Assembly: GCA_910579515.1 (NCBI GenBank)
Contig: CAJTUV010000014.1
Span: forward strand, 12,504-76,503
DNA length: 64,000 nt
DNA from: an uncultured Hungatella sp.
GTDB lineage: Bacteria; Bacillota; Clostridia; Lachnospirales; Lachnospiraceae
Direction: 5' to 3'
Under the pieces are notes generated by a model. It saw only the letters and a list, made by a program, of their open reading frames with translations. It did no database searches and had not been told where the DNA came from. Positions 53,118-62,068 of this stretch are shown piece after piece (within the stretch, counting starts at the first letter, position 1; the number at the start of each line of letters is the position of its first letter). Made by a program: the position numbers and the translations under genes.

Positions 53118-54527
53118 ATGTCTAATTATCGCAGGCTAATATCGTACATATACGCATATCAGGGCGGAGTAAAAGGGAAAAATATTGGATTTGCAAAATT
53201 AGAAACCAGAAATAACCAATGTAGAATACAAGTAAGCGTCAGGAAAATATTTATGGGCAACCAGGACATCGGAGTTTTTTTGCTCTCCAGCTCCAATAAT
53301 GAAATATATCTTGGAAAAATATTTTTGAGAAATGGAGCAGGAGAGTTTCGGACCAGTGTTTCTGTAAACCAAGTGGCTGGCACAGATCAGAGTATAGACC
53401 AGTGTTATGGTTTAACCATCCATAATATGGAAGATTCCTGGCAGAATTACACGACCATCTGGGAGGATGCTGTAACCCATGCTGCTGAGGTGGAATTAGA
53501 AGAAGCTGTTTCTGAATTGGCAGAAGAACAGGAAATGAATCAAACACCAGAGTCTACTATCAGTGAAACCAAGCTGGAAGAAGTGGTAATAAACCATAAA
53601 AGCTCTATTCTGGAATCCATAGAAGCAGAAATCCAGGCGCAAAGTCAGATGGAGGACAGAAAAAATGTTGTAAAAGAGAAAGAGGAGGAGATTCCCTCCA
53701 CCTTTGTGGAGCCGCAAAAGGAGGAGAATCAGACTCTTTTATGGCCCAGAGAGGAAGAAACTTTGGCGGTCTCAGAACCAGAAAAAACGAATGTTCAGGA
53801 AGTTGCCTCAGAACCATGTCCCCCTATCGTTTCGCAGCAGCCAGAACGATGGTCAGAGCCAAATCTCTCACAGCCGGCAGCTTCACAGCCAGCCGTTTTT
53901 CAACCCACAGGGCCACAGATGACAGGACGGCAGCAACCAGTGAGACCGTTTCAGCCAACTGCACCGTTTCGGCTGGGACCACGAACCCAAACGATTCGCC
54001 AGTTTCCATCGGCTCAATGGCAGCAGACAAGAGTTCAGAGTGAACCATGGGCCCAGCCTCAACAGATTCAGCAACCTCAACAGCCCGTAAGTTGGGAACA
54101 GCAGCAGAAACAACGGCTGGATCAGTTGGAAAAGGAAGAGCCCATAGAAGAAGTGGGGATGGAGAAAATATGGCTTCATTTTTGTAAGACCTGTCCGAAA
54201 ATCCAGGCTTTTGATTATAATGGGGACTGCGAGATTTTGACCATGAAGCCTCAGGATATTGGTCTTCTGCCAAGAGAGGTGTGGACGTATGGAAATAACA
54301 GTTTTCTGCTTCACGGCTATTATAACCATCGTTATCTGATCATGGCTCGTTTAAATACTCCTAACGGAGCTCCCAGATTCCTTCTTGGAGTGCCAGGTCA
54401 TTATTACAGTAATGAAAAGTACATGGCTACCATGTTTGGGTTTCCTAATTTTGTTTTATCCAAAACCCAGCCAGCGGGAGACAGCAGATTTGGATATTGG
54501 TACACAGACATCCGCCTTGGCTCCTAA
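53118..54527 (+). CDS. Uncharacterised two-domain protein with proline/glutamine-rich linker (DUF6128-like)
   Basis: A 469-residue protein with no signal peptide. The N-terminal domain (about 1-115) is beta-rich with YAYQGGVKGKNIGFAKLE, LSSSNNEIYLGKIFLRNGAGEF and QCYGLTIHNM. A low-complexity linker (about 120-350) is first Glu-rich, then Gln/Pro-rich (QPAASQPAVFQPTGPQM and similar). The C-terminal domain (about 355-469) has ILTMKPQDIGLLPREVWTYGNNSFLLHGYYNHRYLI and FLLGVPGHYYSNEKYMATMFGFPNF. It resembles a family found mainly in Lachnospiraceae whose function is unknown. Tethered end domains suggest an adaptor or scaffold. A terminator overlaps its stop codon. Confidence 0.75.
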   Translation: MSNYRRLISYIYAYQGGVKGKNIGFAKLETRNNQCRIQVSVRKIFMGNQDIGVFLLSSSNNEIYLGKIFLRNGAGEFRTSVSVNQVAGTDQSIDQCYGLTIHNMEDSWQNYTTIWEDAVTHAAEVELEEAVSELAEEQEMNQTPESTISETKLEEVVINHKSSILESIEAEIQAQSQMEDRKNVVKEKEEEIPSTFVEPQKEENQTLLWPREEETLAVSEPEKTNVQEVASEPCPPIVSQQPERWSEPNLSQPAASQPAVFQPTGPQMTGRQQPVRPFQPTAPFRLGPRTQTIRQFPSAQWQQTRVQSEPWAQPQQIQQPQQPVSWEQQQKQRLDQLEKEEPIEEVGMEKIWLHFCKTCPKIQAFDYNGDCEILTMKPQDIGLLPREVWTYGNNSFLLHGYYNHRYLIMARLNTPNGAPRFLLGVPGHYYSNEKYMATMFGFPNFVLSKTQPAGDSRFGYWYTDIRLGS

Positions 54528-54546
54528 AAGCCAGGCGGATATTTTA
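54510..54546. terminator. Terminator overlapping the end of the proline/glutamine-rich protein gene
   Basis: ATCCGCCTTGGCT (54510-54522) pairs with AGCCAGGCGGAT (54529-54540), then ATTTT. It separates convergent genes and partly encodes the last residues of the first one. Confidence 0.8.
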
Positions 54547-55248
54547 ATGGAGGCTGTCAACACCTCGAATCTGTGCGTGGGGTATTGTTTTCTGTACAAT
54601 GAGGAGAAAATCCTCCAATTCTTTCCTGTTAAAAGACGCAAATCCGTCTTTTAACACATTACCAGAATCTGTAAAACTCTGAAGAAAGTATTGAGAACAT
54701 CCTCCAATCCACAGACTGATATCTTCAAAATCTGCAGCAGTATGAAGGCCTTTTACAGTGGTAGTGCGAAATTCATAAGGAACCGTTCCCATCATAAGAA
54801 ACTTTGCACTTTCTTCAATAACCGTTACGTCCAAAGACGAAACGCCGCACACTTGTGCATAATGGAAACGCCCAGACTTGATATCCATAGCAATATAATC
54901 TAAAAGCTGCTTTCTGCAAAGCGATTCCAAAAGAGCAGGCTGATATCCGTTGGTGTCCAGTTTAACCAGGTAACCAAGCTCCTTGATAGAATCAATAAAT
55001 TTTACCAGCTCTTCTTTGTATAATGTGGGCTCGCCTCCAGAGATGCATACGCCTTCCAACACAGAGGACCGTTTTTTTAGAAAGGATAATAATTCTCCTT
55101 GGGTAAGTAATTCAGCAGCCTGAGAATCCAGCAAATCTTTGTTGTGGCAGAATGGACAGCGAAAGTTACATCCATTTAAAAAGACAGTCGCCGCCACATG
55201 TCCCGGAAAATCCAAAAGGGTTGTTTTTTGAAGTCCGCAAATTTTCAT
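54544..55248 (-). CDS. Radical SAM activating enzyme, anaerobic NrdG-like (NrdG2 type)
   Basis: A 234-residue radical SAM protein. The cluster motif CNFRCPFC (C27, C31, C34) follows KTTLLDFPGHVAATVFLNG. CISGGEPTLYKEEL and DTNGYQPALLESL are typical of the TIGR02495-type anaerobic ribonucleotide reductase activator. No nrdD lies next to it, so the target glycyl radical enzyme is encoded elsewhere and may not be NrdD. The ATG at 55248 starts with the family N-terminus; its ribosome site (AAAGGAATTG) is distant, about 14-18 bases. Confidence 0.83.
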   Translation of the reverse strand: MKICGLQKTTLLDFPGHVAATVFLNGCNFRCPFCHNKDLLDSQAAELLTQGELLSFLKKRSSVLEGVCISGGEPTLYKEELVKFIDSIKELGYLVKLDTNGYQPALLESLCRKQLLDYIAMDIKSGRFHYAQVCGVSSLDVTVIEESAKFLMMGTVPYEFRTTTVKGLHTAADFEDISLWIGGCSQYFLQSFTDSGNVLKDGFASFNRKELEDFLLIVQKTIPHAQIRGVDSLH

Positions 55249-55332
55249 AAAAATATTTTCAATTCCTTTCAATTCCTTTATACTTGATGTTGGACTTAAG
55301 TATAGCACAAATATTTACAGAGAGGAATCGGA

Positions 55333-55806
55333 ATGACTTTAGAAGAGAAGAATATGAAAGCCGCTATTAAGCAGGCAAGAAAAGCCGAGGCTTTGGGAGA
55401 GGTCCCTATTGGGTGTGTCATTGAGTATGAGGGAAAGATTATCGCAAGAGGATACAACCGCCGTATTGTGGACAAGACTGTGCTGGCCCATGCCGAAATC
55501 CTTGCCATTCGAAAGGCGTGCAGACGTATGGGAGACTGGCGTCTGGAAGGGTGTACCATGTATGTTACGCTGGAGCCATGTCCTATGTGTGCTGGAGCTA
55601 TTGTTCAGGCACGGATTCCAAAGGTAGTAATCGGGTGTATGAATCCAAAAGCAGGATGTGCCGGCTCTGTGCTGGATATGTTCCATGAACCAGGATTCAA
55701 TCATCAAGTGGAGGTAGAAAGTGGGGTATTGCAGGAAGAGTGTTCTCAGATGCTCACAGAATTTTTTAAAGATTTAAGGAAAAAGCGAAAAGAAGGAACA
55801 CCTTGA
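55333..55806 (+). CDS. tadA: tRNA-specific adenosine deaminase
   Basis: Makes inosine at the wobble position of tRNA-Arg. 157 residues, zinc cytidine-deaminase fold with HAEILAIRKACRRMGDW (His and catalytic Glu) and TLEPCPMCAGAIVQARI (two Cys ligands). FHEPGFNHQVEVESGVLQEEC and a basic tail close the protein. The stop codon overlaps the -35 box of the SRP RNA promoter. tadA-SRP RNA-dnaX is a familiar Firmicutes order. Confidence 0.95.
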   Translation: MTLEEKNMKAAIKQARKAEALGEVPIGCVIEYEGKIIARGYNRRIVDKTVLAHAEILAIRKACRRMGDWRLEGCTMYVTLEPCPMCAGAIVQARIPKVVIGCMNPKAGCAGSVLDMFHEPGFNHQVEVESGVLQEECSQMLTEFFKDLRKKRKEGTP

Positions 55807-55831
55807 CAAACCAGAAATACCAGAGTATACT
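55803..55831 (+). promoter_or_regulatory. Promoter of the SRP RNA
   Basis: TTGACA (55803-55808), 17 bases, TATACT (55826-55831). The -35 box includes the tadA stop codon. Confidence 0.75.
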
Positions 55832-55856
55832 CTTTTCAGTACCAAGCCATAAGTTT

Positions 55857-56120
55857 TCCGCGCAGCCGGGGAGATAGCGGTGCCCTGTACCTGCAATCCG
55901 CTCCAGCAGGGGTGATGTCTCACCTCGGGCAGTCTATTGCAGAGCTGCCCTGTGTAAGTGGCGATGACGTTTGGGTCTTATGCAACAGAACTCTGTGAAC
56001 CGTGTCAGGGCAGGAATGCAGCAGCACTAAGTGGAATCTTCTGTGTGCCATGAGGGCGCCTGGACTGAGTTAACTGCACAGGTAACGTCTGTGATACCTG
56101 CACAAAGTGAGACGCGCGGA
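55857..56120 (+). ncRNA. ffs: Signal recognition particle RNA (large bacterial type)
   Basis: The conserved helix 8 hairpin GTGTCAGGGCAGGAATGCAGCAGCAC, which binds Ffh, lies near 56003-56028. The 5' CCGCGC (55858-55863) pairs with the 3' GCGCGG (56114-56119), closing a molecule of about 264 bases, close to the 271-base Bacillus scRNA. An Alu-type 5' domain (GCCGGGGAGATAGCGGTGCC) is present, so this is the large form. The transcript may begin near 55838 and be trimmed. A pairing region with T-run at 56146-56205 ends it. Confidence 0.92.
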
Positions 56121-56145
56121 TTTTATATAGAAGACAAAGTTTGTA

Positions 56146-56205
56146 AAAACCTAATCTTGTACAATGACAGGAAATTTCTGCATTGATACAATATCAGGTT
56201 TTTTT
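56146..56205 (+). terminator. Terminator after the SRP RNA
   Basis: AACCTAATCTTGTACAATG (56148-56166) pairs imperfectly with CATTGATACAATATCAGGTT (56181-56200), followed by a run of T. Nothing else is seen between 56206 and the pfk promoter. Confidence 0.75.
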
Positions 56206-56225
56206 GTTACATTCCTGCTTTCCTC

Positions 56226-56254
56226 TTGCCCGGATAAAACCTTTGTATTATAAT
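56226..56254 (+). promoter_or_regulatory. Promoter of the phosphofructokinase gene
   Basis: TTGCCC (56226-56231), 17 bases, TATAAT (56249-56254). Confidence 0.5.
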
Positions 56255-56297
56255 TACAGAATGATTTATTGACTTTGGAAAAGGAGGGAGCGGCATT

Positions 56298-57380
56298 ATG
56301 ATTCGGATTGGAATGCTAACCAGTGGCGGAGACTGCCAGAGTTTGAACGCTACCATGCGGGGCGTTGCCAAATCTTTATACAAGATTTATGACGGTGATG
56401 TGGAGATTATTGGATTTGAGGATGGGTATAAGGGACTGATTTATGCAGATTACCATGCGATGAAATCTTCAGATTTCTCTGGCATTCTGACAAAAGGAGG
56501 AACAATCCTTGGAACCTCCAGGCAGCCTTTTAAACTGATGCGGGAGCCGGACGAGAATGGACTGGATAAAGTGGAATCTATGAAACAAACATATCGGAAG
56601 CTGAAACTGGAATGTCTGGTTGTGTTAGGCGGTAATGGAAGTCAGAAGACGGCCAACCTGCTTTACGAGGAAGGACTGAATGTGGTTTCACTTCCTAAAA
56701 CCATAGATAACGATTTATGGGGTACAGAGATGACCTTTGGATTCCAGAGCGCTGTGAATATTGCTACAGATGCCATCGACTGCATTCATACCACAGCCGC
56801 TTCCCACGGGCGGGTATTTATCGTAGAGGTTATGGGCCATAAGGTCGGCTGGCTGACTCTTCATGCAGGTATCGCAGGCGGCGCAGATATTATTCTGATT
56901 CCCGAAATCCCTTATAACATAAATTCTGTAGTTGGAGCGTTAAAAGAACGCAACAAACAGGGAAAACGTTTCTCTATTCTTGCAGTGGCGGAAGGTGCTA
57001 TTTCCAAGGAAGACGCCAGCCTGACAAAAAAGGAACTGAAAGAAAAGAGAAAGAATGGCGTCGTTTATCCGTCTGTAGCATATGAGCTGGGTGCAAAGAT
57101 TGAAGAGATGACAGGGCAGGAGGTTCGCGTGACAGTGCCAGGACATACTCAGAGAGGCGGAGAACCATGCGCATATGACAGAGTGCTGTCCACCAGATTA
57201 GGAGCAGCGGCAGCGAATCTGATTAAAGATAAAAAATATGGTTACATGGTTTGTATAAAAAATAATGAAATCAGCAAGGTGCCGCTTCAAGAAGTGGCAG
57301 GTAAGCTAAAGACCGTTGATCCAGACTGTTCTATTATCAGAGAGGCCAAGATGGTAGGAATCTGTTTTGGAGACGAATAA
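56298..57380 (+). CDS. 6-phosphofructokinase
   Basis: A 360-residue PfkA-family enzyme. Seen are GMLTSGGDCQSLNATMRG, LTKGGTILGTSR, VVLGGNGSQKTANLL, SLPKTIDNDLWGTEMTFGFQSA (catalytic D137) and VTVPGHTQRGGEPCAYDR. Two specificity positions are unusual. The GGDG of ATP enzymes reads GGNG (N113 for D103 of E. coli, with G114 as in ATP types), and PGTIDND reads PKTIDND, the Lys being usual in PPi or mixed-substrate types. The phosphoryl donor is therefore uncertain. The gene sits between the SRP RNA and dnaX. Confidence 0.88.
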   Translation: MIRIGMLTSGGDCQSLNATMRGVAKSLYKIYDGDVEIIGFEDGYKGLIYADYHAMKSSDFSGILTKGGTILGTSRQPFKLMREPDENGLDKVESMKQTYRKLKLECLVVLGGNGSQKTANLLYEEGLNVVSLPKTIDNDLWGTEMTFGFQSAVNIATDAIDCIHTTAASHGRVFIVEVMGHKVGWLTLHAGIAGGADIILIPEIPYNINSVVGALKERNKQGKRFSILAVAEGAISKEDASLTKKELKEKRKNGVVYPSVAYELGAKIEEMTGQEVRVTVPGHTQRGGEPCAYDRVLSTRLGAAAANLIKDKKYGYMVCIKNNEISKVPLQEVAGKLKTVDPDCSIIREAKMVGICFGDE

Positions 57381-57404
57381 TTTTTAATAACAGGAGTGAA
57401 AACC

Positions 57405-58988
57405 ATGTCCTATACGGCATTATACCGCAAGTGGCGCCCAGCCGGATTTTCAGATGTAAAAGGCCAGGACCATATTGTGCAGACCCTAAAAAATCAAATA
57501 ACTTCCCGACGTATTGGACATGCCTATTTATTTTGCGGAACCAGAGGAACTGGTAAAACCAGCATTGCCAAGATTTTTGCCAGGGCGGTTAACTGTGAGA
57601 ATCCAGAAGACGGTAGTCCCTGCGGGCAGTGCCAGACATGCAGGAATATCGCATCTGGAGCCTCTTTAAATGTGGTAGAAATCGACGCCGCTTCTAACAA
57701 CGGCGTCGAAAATATCAGAGATATCAGGGAGCAGGTTCAGTATCCGCCTACAGAGGGGAACTATCGGGTTTATATTATTGATGAGGTGCATATGCTTTCT
57801 ACAGGCGCATTCAATGCCCTGTTAAAGACATTGGAGGAACCGCCGTCTTATGTAATCTTTATTCTGGCAACTACGGAGGTCCAGAGGATTCCCATCACGG
57901 TGCTGTCCAGGTGCCAGAGGTATGATTTTAAAAGAATCACCATTCAAACCCTGACTAACCGTTTGAAAGAGCTGTCGCAGGCGGAACAGATTGAGGTGGA
58001 GGAACAAGCTTTGACTTATATTGCCAAAGCAGCGGACGGTTCTATGCGAGACGCCTTAAGTCTTCTGGATCAATGTGTGGCGTTCCACTTCGGAGAACAG
58101 TTGACATATGATCATGTTCTGGATATTTTGGGAGCAGTGGATACTGGCATTTTCAGTCAGATGTTTCGCGCAGTTACAGAGGGGCAGACGACTCAGTGTA
58201 TTTACCAGTTAGAAGAGCTGATATTACAGGGACGGGAATTGGGTCAGTTTGTCACAGATTTTATCTGGTATTTGAGAAACCTTTTGTTAATTCAGGCTAC
58301 AGATGATGCCCAGGATATTTTAGATATGTCCTCTGACAATAAGAAATTGTTGGAAGAAGATGCAAAGAGGACAGATGGGGAGACTCTGATGCGATATATT
58401 CGCGTGTTTTCAGAACTTTCCAATCAAATTCGATATGCTGCTCAGAAACGAGTTCTTGTGGAACTGGCATTTATTAAATTAACCAAACCTCAGATGGAGC
58501 CTACGTATGATTCTGTGATAGAGAGACTGAATAAGATCGAGGATCAGCTGGAGGAAGGGATTTCGGTAAAACTGCCTGTGCAGACGCAAGCAACGGTGCC
58601 CCCCGCCTTAGATGGCTCTGTTCAGCCTGCAGAGGAAGTGGCGATTCCTAAAGCGCAGTTAGAAGATTTGCAATTAGTCCGCAATGAGTGGGGAAAAATC
58701 ATTCGGGCTCTGGGGGGAGTGATTCGCTCCAGTTTTCGGGAAACAGTGGTGGAACCAAGCGGAGACAGTTGTCTGTGCGTCGTGTTTTCCAGTGTGGAAA
58801 ATTTTGAAATAGGAAGACGGCCTACCATAATGACAGAGCTGGAAGAATATGTGAGAAATACTTATAAAAAGGATATTTACTTTAAGGCCCGCCTTGCAGG
58901 AAACGGAGAACGGCTGGATACGATTTATGTCAGCGATGAAGAGCTGAGAAGCCGTATCCATATGGATATTACATTTGAAGATGAATAA
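57405..58988 (+). CDS. dnaX: DNA polymerase III subunits gamma/tau
   Basis: Clamp-loader ATPase of 527 residues. It has YRKWRPAGFSDVKGQDHIVQTLKNQI, Walker A GTRGTGKTS, a four-Cys zinc knuckle (CENPEDGSPCGQCQTC), Walker B VYIIDEVHML and the SRC motif LSRCQRYDFKR. The domain III helical region ends near 360, and a C-terminal tau-like tail follows. The ATG at 57405 has AGGAG nine bases upstream. I saw no clear slippery site for a gamma product. It overlaps nothing; ybaB follows after 70 bases. Confidence 0.94.
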   Translation: MSYTALYRKWRPAGFSDVKGQDHIVQTLKNQITSRRIGHAYLFCGTRGTGKTSIAKIFARAVNCENPEDGSPCGQCQTCRNIASGASLNVVEIDAASNNGVENIRDIREQVQYPPTEGNYRVYIIDEVHMLSTGAFNALLKTLEEPPSYVIFILATTEVQRIPITVLSRCQRYDFKRITIQTLTNRLKELSQAEQIEVEEQALTYIAKAADGSMRDALSLLDQCVAFHFGEQLTYDHVLDILGAVDTGIFSQMFRAVTEGQTTQCIYQLEELILQGRELGQFVTDFIWYLRNLLLIQATDDAQDILDMSSDNKKLLEEDAKRTDGETLMRYIRVFSELSNQIRYAAQKRVLVELAFIKLTKPQMEPTYDSVIERLNKIEDQLEEGISVKLPVQTQATVPPALDGSVQPAEEVAIPKAQLEDLQLVRNEWGKIIRALGGVIRSSFRETVVEPSGDSCLCVVFSSVENFEIGRRPTIMTELEEYVRNTYKKDIYFKARLAGNGERLDTIYVSDEELRSRIHMDITFEDE

Positions 58989-59058
58989 AACCTGGATACA
59001 GGAAAAAATAGATGAGAATCGTTATAATCAGGAAATCAAAAGATCAGGAGGAATCAGA

Positions 59059-59403
59059 ATGGCAAAGCGTGGTGGATTTCCAGGCGGTATGCCCGGAAAC
59101 ATGAGCAATTTAATGAAACAGGCACAGAAGATGCAAAGACAGATGGAGGAAACGACCAAGGAGTTGGAAGGGAAGGAATATTCGGCTTCTTCCGGCGGCG
59201 GTGCAGTTACAGTAACCGTTTCTGGTAAAAAAGAGGTGACGGCTGTAAAGATTTCCCCAGAGGCGGTTGATCCAGAGGATGTAGAGATGCTGGAGGATAT
59301 GATTATGGCGGCTGTCAACGAGGCGTTTCGCCAAATGGAGGATGCCAGCAGCCAGGCGATGTCAAAACTGACAGGTGGAATGGGTGGAGGTTTTCCATTT
59401 TAA
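59059..59403 (+). CDS. ybaB: YbaB/EbfC nucleoid-associated protein
   Basis: A 114-residue small DNA-binding protein. It has a Gly/Met-rich start (MAKRGGFPGGMPGNMSNLMKQAQKMQRQMEE), GGGAVTVTVSGKKEVTAVKISPEAVDPEDVEMLEDMI and a Gly-rich end. The ATG at 59059 directly follows AGGAGGAATCAGA; the longer in-frame start at 58975 overlaps dnaX and is not supported. It lies between dnaX and recR as in most Firmicutes. Confidence 0.93.
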   Translation: MAKRGGFPGGMPGNMSNLMKQAQKMQRQMEETTKELEGKEYSASSGGGAVTVTVSGKKEVTAVKISPEAVDPEDVEMLEDMIMAAVNEAFRQMEDASSQAMSKLTGGMGGGFPF

Positions 59404-59406
59404 ACT

Positions 59407-60003
59407 ATGAATTATTATAGCAGCCAGATTACAAATTTAATAGAAGAGTTGTCTAAGCTTCCTGGGATTGGGGCAAAGTCAGCCCAAAGATTAGCATTTC
59501 ATATTATCAATATGCCACAGGAACAAGTAGATCGGCTGTCAGGCGCTATGGTAGAGGCAAAAAGGAACGTTCGTTATTGTAAAGAATGCTTTACTTTGAC
59601 GGACCAGGAGCTATGCCCTATTTGCAGCAGCGGCGGCAGGGATCATCAAACGATCATGGTGGTAGAGAATTCCAGAGACCTGGCGGCCTATGAAAAAACA
59701 GGCAAGTACCATGGGATTTATCACGTACTTCATGGAGCTATCTCTCCTATGCTGGGAATTGGGCCAGGGGATATCAAGTTAAAAGAACTGATTCAGCGCC
59801 TTCAGGGAGAAATAAAAGAAGTAATCATCGCAACGAACTCCAGTCTGGAAGGGGAAACGACGGCTATGTATATTAGTAAATTGGTTAAACCAACAGGGAT
59901 TAAGGTCAGTCGGATTGCCAGCGGCGTCCCAGTTGGCGGCGATTTAGAATACATAGATGAGGTCACTCTGCTTCGGGCTTTGGAAGGACGGGTAGAGTTA
60001 TAA
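59407..60003 (+). CDS. recR: Recombination mediator RecR
   Basis: A 198-residue RecFOR-pathway protein. It has a helix-hairpin-helix ([19 protein letters not shown]), a zinc finger ([16 protein letters not shown]), a Toprim domain beginning [28 protein letters not shown] and the C-terminal [23 protein letters not shown]. It starts three bases after ybaB. Confidence 0.95.
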   Translation: MNYYSSQITNLIEELSKLPGIGAKSAQRLAFHIINMPQEQVDRLSGAMVEAKRNVRYCKECFTLTDQELCPICSSGGRDHQTIMVVENSRDLAAYEKTGKYHGIYHVLHGAISPMLGIGPGDIKLKELIQRLQGEIKEVIIATNSSLEGETTAMYISKLVKPTGIKVSRIASGVPVGGDLEYIDEVTLLRALEGRVEL

Positions 60004-60034
60004 CCGCCGATAAAAAGAATTGGGAGATGGAACG

Positions 60035-62053
60035 ATGGATAAATATGAGTTTAATATAAAGGTAGAGCAGATAAAAAAGATGGTGACAAAGGGAGACTTT
60101 GAAACCTCTATGAAAATTGCAGACACCATAGACTGGAGGCGGGTACGCAGCGCCAATTTGCTGTCTATGATTTCTCAGGTATATGAGAAGAATGGGGAAT
60201 ATGGAGAAGCAAAGGAAGTTTTACTGTTGGCTTATGAGCGGGCGCCTGTGGGGAAACGTCTGCTGTATAAATTGACAGAACTTGCCTTAAAAGAAGGGAG
60301 TACCAGAGAGGCAGAGGATTATTATCGGGAATTTTGTGATTTGGTACAGGACGATCCCAGGCAATATTTACTCCGCTATATGATATTAAAAGAAAAGAAG
60401 GCTGCAGATGATCAACTCATTGCATGTCTGGAACGGTATGTGGGGCAGGAGCTGGACGAGAAGTGGATGTATGAACTGGCTTCTTTGTATGCAAAAGCCG
60501 GCCAGCAGCAAAAATGTGTTCAGATGTGCGACCGTATTATGCTGATGTTTGGCTTTGGAAAATATGTGGATAAAGCTATGGATTTAAAGGTACATTTTGC
60601 GCCATTATCTGCATACCAACTGGATCTGATGCAGAATCGGGATAAGTACGAGGCAAAACTGAAGGCTGTGGAACAAGAATATAATGAAGACATGATAAGT
60701 GGATTCGATGACGAGCCTTACATTGCTGAGAATACTAAACCAAGAGATTATCAGGAAGACGGGTATCCTGAGGGGGTCTTTCCTATTGAAAGATATCGGG
60801 AAGAGACCTATAGACAGGAGGAATATCAGGGAGAGAGCATTCAAGAGACCTATCCGGCAAATGAGTATCAGCAGGAATATTTTGAAGAAGGATATGGAAA
60901 CATTTCCCAGGAAGAGGTTCCCTATCAGTATGTAGCAGAAATGGAGCCGCAGGAGATGGAGGTTCCTTCTTCTGAACCTGCGTTTCAGGAACCTGTTTTT
61001 GAAGGAGATGAGGAAGAAACCGAGCCCATTGACGAGGAGCTTGTTGTACATCTTCATCAGGCAGATATGGAACAGGAACTTGCTCGGGAAATGTCTAAGA
61101 TTTCCGCAAAAGCTTCTGTTGAGCAGGAACCGCCTGCAATGCAGACAAAAGTTCCGTATAAGGCACAGGAAGTGGATCCAAAACCTGTTGTGGAAGAAGA
61201 GCCAGAGCCGCTTGTGGAACAGGAGAATCTTATGGATTCCATCCCCTGTTACTTTATGGTAGAAGCGAAGGTACCAGACAGGGGATTTGAGGCGGCAACG
61301 ATAATTCTTAAAAAAATACACCAGGTAAGCGGAAGCAATAATCAGGTGGCCAAAATAACCGGAAGCAGACTAAATCAACGCGGTATAGGAAATTTAGCAG
61401 ATAAACTGATGGGGCGAGATCTAGTAGTGGAGGAGGCAGGGGATCTGTCAAAGGAAGAGCTCCTGAATTTGAAGCAGTTTGTCTCAGAAAATACGATGGG
61501 AACCTGTGTAATACTGATTGATAATCCAAGACAGATGGAGGAATTATATCAGCAAAGTCCAGAGCTTACAGCATTATTTGAACGTGTTGACAGTGAAGAG
61601 ATTAATTCCATGGAGGAAGAGCCTCCTGTTGTAATGGAAAGAAGAGAAACAGAAGAAAGAGAAGAGGAGCCCGTCAGAAACGAAGAATTGCCAATTTCCA
61701 GACCAGTGCCTGCAAGTCCTGCCAGCGATGAGATTTTTGAGCAGGAAATGCCTCTTCCAGAACCCGAAGATGATGAAGAAATGGACATTGATGAGTTTGC
61801 AGACTATGCTACCAGGTATGCCAGTGAGATTGACTGTAGTATTACTGGAAAGAGCATGCTGGCGCTATATGAGAGAATTGAGATTATGGAGGAAGATGGG
61901 ATTCCTTTAACAAAGGCTAATGCAGAAGAATTAATAGAAGAAGCAGCGGATAAAGCGGAGAAACCTTCTCTTGGTAAGCTAATTACTGGAATGTTTTCTT
62001 CAAAATATGACAAAGAAGGCCTTCTGATATTACGAGAAGAACATTTTATTTGA
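60035..62053 (+). CDS. Large acidic protein with TPR-like start and degenerate AAA-like segment
   Basis: A 672-residue cytoplasmic protein of unknown function. Residues about 1-190 are helical with TPR-like repeats (SMISQVYEKNGEYGEAKEVLLLAYERAPVG). About 215-400 is a very acidic, low-complexity linker rich in Glu, Gln, Pro and Tyr. About 405-520 looks like a remnant AAA+ fold of the CbxX/SpoVK type, with LMGRDLVVEEAGDLSKEEL where a Walker B stands and TCVILIDNPRQMEELYQQSPELTALFERV after it, but no Walker A. A C-terminal helical domain (about 575-672, IDEFADYATRYASEIDCSI) follows. The ATG at 60035 is preferred over the TTG at 60020. The AAA comparison is inference. Confidence 0.7.
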   Translation: MDKYEFNIKVEQIKKMVTKGDFETSMKIADTIDWRRVRSANLLSMISQVYEKNGEYGEAKEVLLLAYERAPVGKRLLYKLTELALKEGSTREAEDYYREFCDLVQDDPRQYLLRYMILKEKKAADDQLIACLERYVGQELDEKWMYELASLYAKAGQQQKCVQMCDRIMLMFGFGKYVDKAMDLKVHFAPLSAYQLDLMQNRDKYEAKLKAVEQEYNEDMISGFDDEPYIAENTKPRDYQEDGYPEGVFPIERYREETYRQEEYQGESIQETYPANEYQQEYFEEGYGNISQEEVPYQYVAEMEPQEMEVPSSEPAFQEPVFEGDEEETEPIDEELVVHLHQADMEQELAREMSKISAKASVEQEPPAMQTKVPYKAQEVDPKPVVEEEPEPLVEQENLMDSIPCYFMVEAKVPDRGFEAATIILKKIHQVSGSNNQVAKITGSRLNQRGIGNLADKLMGRDLVVEEAGDLSKEELLNLKQFVSENTMGTCVILIDNPRQMEELYQQSPELTALFERVDSEEINSMEEEPPVVMERRETEEREEEPVRNEELPISRPVPASPASDEIFEQEMPLPEPEDDEEMDIDEFADYATRYASEIDCSITGKSMLALYERIEIMEEDGIPLTKANAEELIEEAADKAEKPSLGKLITGMFSSKYDKEGLLILREEHFI

Positions 62054-62068
62054 TAAGGTAAGGGAATT

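Noticed and set aside
57405..58988. Programmed frameshift in dnaX to give a gamma subunit
   Set aside because: I found no A AAA AAG-type slippery run with a following stem-loop at the domain boundary.
60605..61321. 238-codon minus-strand frame inside the large acidic protein gene
   Set aside because: The Glu-rich GAA/GAG codons on the other strand read as Phe/Leu and stop-free; the product is a low-complexity Phe/Arg/Leu string with no ribosome site.
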